DNA from: Monomorium pharaonis
Lineage: Eukaryota; Arthropoda; Insecta; Hymenoptera; Formicidae
Direction: 5' to 3'
DNA length: 64,000 bases
Assembly (NCBI RefSeq): GCF_013373865.1
Contig: NC_050469.1
Location: 17,169,046-17,233,045 of the forward strand
The notes beneath the pieces were generated by a model, which saw only the letters and a program-made list of their open reading frames with translations, was not told the origin of the DNA and did not search any database. Made by a program: the position numbers and the translations under genes. Shown here piece by piece: positions 58,903-64,000 of this stretch (position 1 is the first letter of the stretch; the number at the start of each line of letters is the position of its first letter).

Positions 58903-59682
58903 CGCGTAAGAACATTCAAGGTAAGCGAATTAAAAGAGTCTCTCTAATTCTGCTCCTAGAGTAGCAAAATCTTCCCCGAATTTTTGTCTACGGTTTGCAA
59001 ACTGCGTGTAACAACTTTGAGAGGAACGCGTTTCCTCAAAGCGTAATTCTAACCTGGATTTCAATTCCGAGAATTCTAAATTTTCGAGATTCTGAACAGA
59101 CTCCAAAACAGAACGTGCTTTACCCTGCAGACAAGAAGCGAGAGAGATGGCTTTAAAAGAGTCATTCCAAAGATTGGCACGAGCAACTTAATCAAACTGC
59201 AAGAGAAATTCCCGTAGCGAAACTGTTCCATCGAAAGTATCGGGCTTTAACTTAAAACCGGGCTCTAAGCCTTCGCCTCTTTCGCCCGCGGAAACGCGAG
59301 CCGAATTCGCACGACCCGACCCCGTGTCACCCGCGTCACCACTTTCACGATTATTGGAAAGACTTAGCTGTAATTGAGAACGAAGAATCTGTAGCTCCTT
59401 GTCCCGCTGTCTCTGTTGTGCGAAGAATTCCTCTTCTCTGCGCAGCCGCTCTTCGCGCAAAGAGCGCCTCTCCGCAAGCAGTTCCTGAAAAACTTTCATT
59501 TTAGCCGCAGCAGGATTAGTTACCGCTGACTTTAATGCACGTGCTCGCTTCCTTGTAAAAGGCATTTCCTCCGCGGAAGAAGCAGCAATCAAATCCGAGT
59601 GAGACGGGGTCCTCGTAACCATAACTCGTTTGTGTCGCCAGTCCGTTAAGACCGGACGAGCCCCCATAAATTTTGCGCTCAC
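58903..59682 (-). pseudogene. Gypsy gag region
   Basis: The frame 59,188-59,682 (164 codons) has a coiled, Arg/Glu-rich segment and ends in a capsid-type start KPDTFDGTVSLREFLLQFD. A stop follows. The same register continues with ARANLWNDSFKAISLASCLQ and LRFEETRSSQSCYTQFANRR to about 58,930, the usual capsid C-terminal region of insect Gypsy elements. Confidence 0.75.
59649..59666 (-). promoter_or_regulatory. Primer binding site, tRNA-Pro-like
   Basis: The - strand reads TGGGGGCTCGTCCGGTCT. The first 15 bases match the tRNA-Pro primer site known from vertebrate gammaretroviruses, so the primer was probably tRNA-Pro. It directly follows the 5' LTR. Confidence 0.75.
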
Positions 59683-59896
59683 GCATTCTCTCCTCTCGCG
59701 ACGCAGTTACGCAAAAAAATAGCCGGCTGTTTAGTTTAAACTTGAAACTTTATTCTCTCGTAGAGTTACACTATAACCGTACACGTCCGCTCGGCTCGAA
59801 ATCTCAAGCTCAACTCACCCTTGAGAACGCGTCAACATCCGTAGTCAAGGGACAACATTTACGTTCCACGGACGATCTCCCGACTCGGGCGCAACA
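59667..59896 (-). repeat. 5' LTR of the Gypsy remnant
   Basis: It reads TGTTGCGCCCGAGTCGGGAG at its start on the - strand, with an AATAAAG signal (about 59,747). It ends just before the primer site at 59,666. Confidence 0.65.
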
Positions 59897-60370
59897 ATAT
59901 ATTACATATTTTATTAGAAATATGAAGACTTGATGGATTTTCGTGTTAATAATCCAATTTATTATTACGTTACTATGCTTTGGTTGGTGCTGTAACCATA
60001 TCATGTATTAGTAAAACTTCTAAAATTGTCCAAAAATTAACATTAATTAAGAAAACAGTATGTAGAAAGTACATTTTTCGCTCCTTTCGACAGTCGTGAA
60101 ACTGCCTGTTTTGTCATATAGATTTCGTATGACATTCATTTTACGGGGGTTTATTAATTGTCAATGGAGCATTCGAAAGCGTAGTTTTCGAAATACTCTT
60201 AAAAGTGTGTTAAAGTGATATGAAGTGTAATTTTGTTGAAATAACTTTTTATTAAAAAATAGAATGCAAGAATTCTCAGCATATTTTGTGCCTCTGACTT
60301 AGGTCCGTGAAGTTGGCACCCGACTTTTATCAAATAAAATTTTCCCAAGTGTTTCTGGTAGATTTTAGCG
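59897..60370. other. No gene seen
   Basis: AT-rich stretch between the Gypsy remnant and the array. The left end of the array-bearing element may lie within it. Confidence 0.4.
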
Positions 60371-60379
60371 TGTAGAGGA

Positions 60380-61370
60380 TTGTAGTAAACGTTATTTCGT
60401 TTGTAGTAAAAAAATAAGCTTGATAACGATTTTTTTTAAACCGTTAGGAATTTTTTTAAAGCCAGGCCTATGTAGATATCAGATTCTTATTTGGAATTGC
60501 TTGTAGTTGTTTGTAGTGCTTTTCGTTTCGTTTGTAGTCGAACCGTTTTAAAGTTATCAATTTTTGAAAAACCGTTAGGAATTTTTTTAAAGCCAGTCCT
60601 ATTTAGACATCAGATTCTTATTTGGAATCGTTTGTAGTTGTTTGTAGTGGTTTTCGTTTCGTTTGTAGTCGAACCGTTTAAAAGTCATTGAGTTTTTAAA
60701 AATCGTTAGGAATTTTTTAAAAACAGGAATTTTTTTAAGGTTAGTCCTACATAGACATGAGATTCTTATTTGGAATCGTTTGTAGTTGTTTGCAGTACTT
60801 TTCGTTTCGTTTGTAATCGAACCGTTAAAAAGTTTTCGATTTTTTAAAAACCGTTAGAAATTTTTTAAAAGCCAGGCCTATGTAGACATCAGATTTTTAT
60901 TTGAAATCGTTTGTAGTTGTTTGTAGTGCTTTTCGTTTGATTTGTAGTCGAACCGTTTTGAAGTTACCATTTTTGAAAAACCGATAGGAATTTTTTTTAA
61001 GCCAGGTCTATATAAACATCCGATTCTTGTTTGGAATCGTTTGTAGTTGTTTGTAGTGCTTTTCGTTTTGTTTGTAGTCGAGCCGTTTTAAAGTTATCGA
61101 TTTTTTAAAAACCGTTTTATAAATTTTTTTAAGGCTAGGCCTATATAGACATCAGATTTTTATTTGAAATCGTTTGTAGTTGTTTGTAGTGCTTTTCGTT
61201 TCGTTTCTAGTCGAACCGTTTAAAAATCATTAAGTTTTTAAAAACCGTTAAGAATTTTTTAAAAACAGAAATTTTTTTAAGGTTAGGCCTATATAGAAAT
61301 GAGATTTATATTTTGAATTGTTTGTAGTTGTTTGTAATGCAAGAATTTTTGTTTGTAGTTGAAAAATGAA
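60380..61370. repeat. Tandem array, 131-bp and 148-bp units
   Basis: TTTGTAGTTGTTTGTAGTGCTTTTCG recurs with spacings of about 131, 148, 131, 130, 133 and 149 bases. The longer units carry an extra AAAACAGGAATTTTTTTAAGG-like segment. Each unit also has CGAACCGTTTTAAAG and GCCAGGCCTATGTAGACATCAG. Confidence 0.88.
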
Positions 61371-61655
61371 CAAATTATCGATTCTTAATGATCAGCTGAA
61401 AAATGAAAGTCACTTCTCCGTGCGATAATTACGACGATTCCCATGCGGTAACCAATCAGAATTCACTCGCATGTCTGATTTCGGCAAACTCTTGGCTCCT
61501 GATTGGTAACCGTAGCATTAGCCGCAATTCAACCGCAAATATGGTGTCTTTATGGAATTTTTACGGAATGCAAAACGATGATTGGTCACCGCGTCGCCGC
61601 GTTACTGTGTTGCCGCGTCGTGTGTGCCAGAGCCATTAGTTTAACGTTTCGCTGG

Positions 61656-63019
61656 CCCATTTGGGTCTGCGGCGGCGGAGACAGGGTTAAAGAGTTTTCA
61701 TCCGAGCGTGCCCAATCTCTCTCTGAAGTATAGATCGACATTTTACTGAATTATATAGATAAAATATCCTATATCTTACATGTTAAATATTTACAAATCA
61801 CTCATTTGCTACGATGACATAACTCAAAAACAAAAATATCCAATTTAAACGTTTTGAATCATTAAAATTTTGTAAAATTATTTTAAATGCAATTTTGGTG
61901 TTAGAATTTAATCTACTGATAACAGAGGAATGGATCGAAATATCATTAGCTCTTCACTCAATGTATTTAATTCACATCATAATAGTCTTTCTCTTGCAGA
62001 CAATTCAAAAATTTCAAATTATGTTTTGTTGTAGCAAATGAGCGAAATATACATAACTAATTGAACATGTTGAGTCTTTTGAAGTCGCTACATTTTTAAA
62101 GAGGGTGGAAAAAAACTAATTCGACAATGAACTCATCCATCAATTCCATTCGATTAATGCGTAGAAATGGTTCTTTCATTCTTTCCTGAAAAAATTAATG
62201 AAAAGATTGCAACGATGATTTCTCAATAAATAATTTTTAATTAATACACTATTAAGGTCTGATAAAAAAAATTTTTACCAAAGAAATGAATTTCATTCAA
62301 GAAAGTATCTAAGGAATCAATGCATTTTATCGATACATTTAACATTCTCTTACTAGAAAATAAATTGTTTTTACAAGAAACATTTGTACTCCTTAGTATG
62401 GCAGAAAATACTCTTGCCTTAATCAATAACTTCAGTCAGTAATTCTTCGACTAATGAATAATTCAGAGAAAGATAAATGCAACGCATCCAATAATAAAAG
62501 TTTAGAAAGTGTACTATAAAATAAAAGATAAATAATAAAAAATAAAGTTAATGATGAGTCGCAGATAAATTATTACCTGAGTTTGAATGTTCACAAAATA
62601 TTTTTTTCTTGTTTAAGTCTTAATAAACGGCGTCATATAATAATATAATAAGCGTCGAGCGAGAGATGTGAGACCGTTTAGGCGAGTATTTTCAGCATGA
62701 GTCTCAGCGTGCATGTGCCAAAGGTGCGTGCAAGGCGAAGACGAGTGCTGAAAACAACACAGGAACCACAAAAAGTCCTTCCTCCATAACACATACAATT
62801 TTTGTAACACAAGTATGACTTCGACTTTTGAAGGAAGGATAAAATAAAAAAATTAGTTAAAAAATGTATTGCAACAAGAAAAATCTGTTAATATTAAATG
62901 TTAGTATTAAACATTGTAGTAGTCATCTGCAAACTAATTTATTGCTATTCTTTAACAACAGACCTTGTCAAATTACGTCGGTGACCGGACGAAAGGAAGT
63001 CGCTGCCCGCTAGAAGGCC
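61656..63019. other. Interior of the last element, no gene seen
   Basis: AT-rich sequence with no recognisable protein. Short frames at 62,241-62,426 and 62,613-62,810 on the - strand are unsupported. Confidence 0.45.
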
Positions 63020-63157
63020 AGGCTCAATTTTGTACCGCATACCGACAACTATCGGTGTCGTTGCGCAGATATTTAACCATATAAAATATCTGAGCAACGA
63101 CACCGATAGTTGTCGGTAGACGATGCAGAATTAAAGGAACTCTACAGAATTGAGCCC
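63020..63157. mobile_element. 138-bp hairpin MITE
   Basis: GGCTCAATTTTGTACCG at the left and CAGAATTGAGCC at the right are the ends. The inner arms ACCGACAACTATCGGTGTCG and CGACACCGATAGTTGTCGGT pair perfectly around ATATTTAACCATATAAAATAT. Each arm is itself partly palindromic (CCGACAACTATCGG). Confidence 0.8.
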
Positions 63158-64000
63158 CAGACCCTAGGAAGTAAATCGGCGAAAGAGGATCGGCATCGGC
63201 AACGTAAGATTGTAGTGGGGAATTCTCACTAGAAATATTCGGTGAAGGAACTTAGGCAGGATTCACACTGCGTCCGACATCCGAAGTACCGATGATCCGA
63301 TATCCAATGGAAGAAAGGATTTTTAGATAGCAATTCCTTCACACAAGACGCAGCAACACAAATTAACGGCTTCTGCCCGCTGATGGCACGCATGCCGCAC
63401 GGCAGAAGTTGATAAGGGAATACCGCAATAGCCAATTAATGGACGAGTTGAAGCCGGCAAAACGATTAGGTCTGCTTACCAAGCGATTAAACATGATTGG
63501 TTTTTACTTTTAGATTCAACCAATCATGTTCAACTGCTTGGCGAGCAGGCTTAGCTGCTTGGCCGGCTTGAAATCGCCCAATGACTGGGCCAGCGAAACG
63601 TTAAGCTAATGGCTTTGACACACAAGACGCGGCAACACGGTAACGCGGCGACGCGGTGACCAATCATCGTTTTGCATTCCGTAAAAATTTCATAAAGACA
63701 CCATATTTGCGGTTGAATTGCGGCTAATGGTTACCAATCACGGTTACCAATCAGGAGTCAAAAGTTTGCCAAAATCCGACATGCGAGTGAATTCTGATTG
63801 GTTACCGCATGGGAATCGTCGCAATTAACGCATACATGGAGAATTGACTTTCATTTTTCAAGTGATCATTACGAATCGATAATTTGTTCATTTTTCAACT
63901 ACAAACAAAAATTCTTGCATTACAAACAACTACAAACAATTCAAAATAAGAATCTCATTTCTATATAGGCTTAACCTTAAAAAAATTTTTGTTTTTAAAA

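Larger units (their letters stand above)
56411..59896 (-). mobile_element. Gypsy-type LTR retrotransposon remnant
   Basis: On the - strand the order is 5' LTR (starts TGTTGC at 59,896), a tRNA-Pro-type primer site, gag, a nucleocapsid knuckle, protease, integrase and a polypurine tract before a second TGTTGC at 56,530. Reverse transcriptase and RNase H are missing between protease and integrase. The two LTR starts share about 26 bases (GGGAGATCGT.CG..) but then diverge, so the left LTR is decayed or replaced. The left limit is approximate. Confidence 0.82.
60371..64000. mobile_element. Large inverted-arm element, cut by the window edge
   Basis: The left arm (about 60,371-61,655) and right arm (63,585 to the edge) are inverted: words such as GCCGCAATTCAACCGCAAATA, GATGATTGGTCACCGCG and GAACAAATTATCGATTC at the left appear reversed at the right, and the right arm re-enters the CTACAAACAACTACAAAC array. 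Between the arms (61,656-63,584) no transposase is seen. The right terminus is outside the window. Confidence 0.75.

Overview
This window is eukaryotic and almost certainly from an insect, most likely a hymenopteran such as an ant. It is AT-rich, has GT-AG introns, and is packed with animal transposable elements: BEL/Pao, Gypsy, Penelope, LINEs, TIR DNA transposons and a Helitron-like end. The taxon is inferred from gene and transposon style and was not tested by a search. There is one 500-base assembly gap at 21,001-21,500.

The only host gene I can support is the 5' part of the mitochondrial aspartate/glutamate carrier (aralar1, SLC25A12/13 family), on the + strand. A tiny candidate first exon (23,978-23,992), exon 2 (37,619-37,675) and exon 3 (55,723-55,865) join in phase into one N-terminal EF-hand segment. 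The gene continues past the right edge. Introns 1 and 2 are 13.6 and 18.0 kb, and nearly all recognisable sequence in them is transposon.

Layout. 0.36-6.5 kb: a structurally complete BEL/Pao retrotransposon on the - strand with 173-bp LTRs and a GATAG target-site duplication (TSD), broken by two in-frame stops. 7.2-9.3 kb: a decayed Penelope-like element. 10.2-16 kb: a nest of repeats, including a 661-bp element with 8-bp TSDs, a jockey-like LINE split by a mariner-type element, a TAA-flanked MITE and a TTAA-flanked piggyBac-like element. 16-21 kb: LINE remnants (R1-like, an ORF1-only element, and a second jockey-like copy running into the gap). 21.5-24 kb: region upstream of aralar1. 24-37.6 kb (intron 1): AT-rich palindromes, a 3.3-kb element with 1.1-kb inverted repeats, and a Penelope-like element with 0.9-kb inverted arms that itself holds two younger insertions. 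37.7-55.7 kb (intron 2): a decayed CACTA/EnSpm-like transposase gene split by another element containing a 5S-rRNA-like stretch, a Helitron-like minisatellite, several fold-back elements, and a 5.8-kb nested structure with 366-bp inverted repeats. 55.9-64 kb (intron 3): a Gypsy remnant lacking reverse transcriptase, then an element whose long inverted arms carry a 131/148-bp tandem array and which runs off the window.

No bacterial operons, CRISPR arrays, tRNA genes or complete host genes are visible. Most long open frames are simple-repeat artefacts or transposon remnants. The elements are mostly dead, but many junctions (TSDs, TIRs, PBS) can be read to the base, so the insertion order can be reconstructed.
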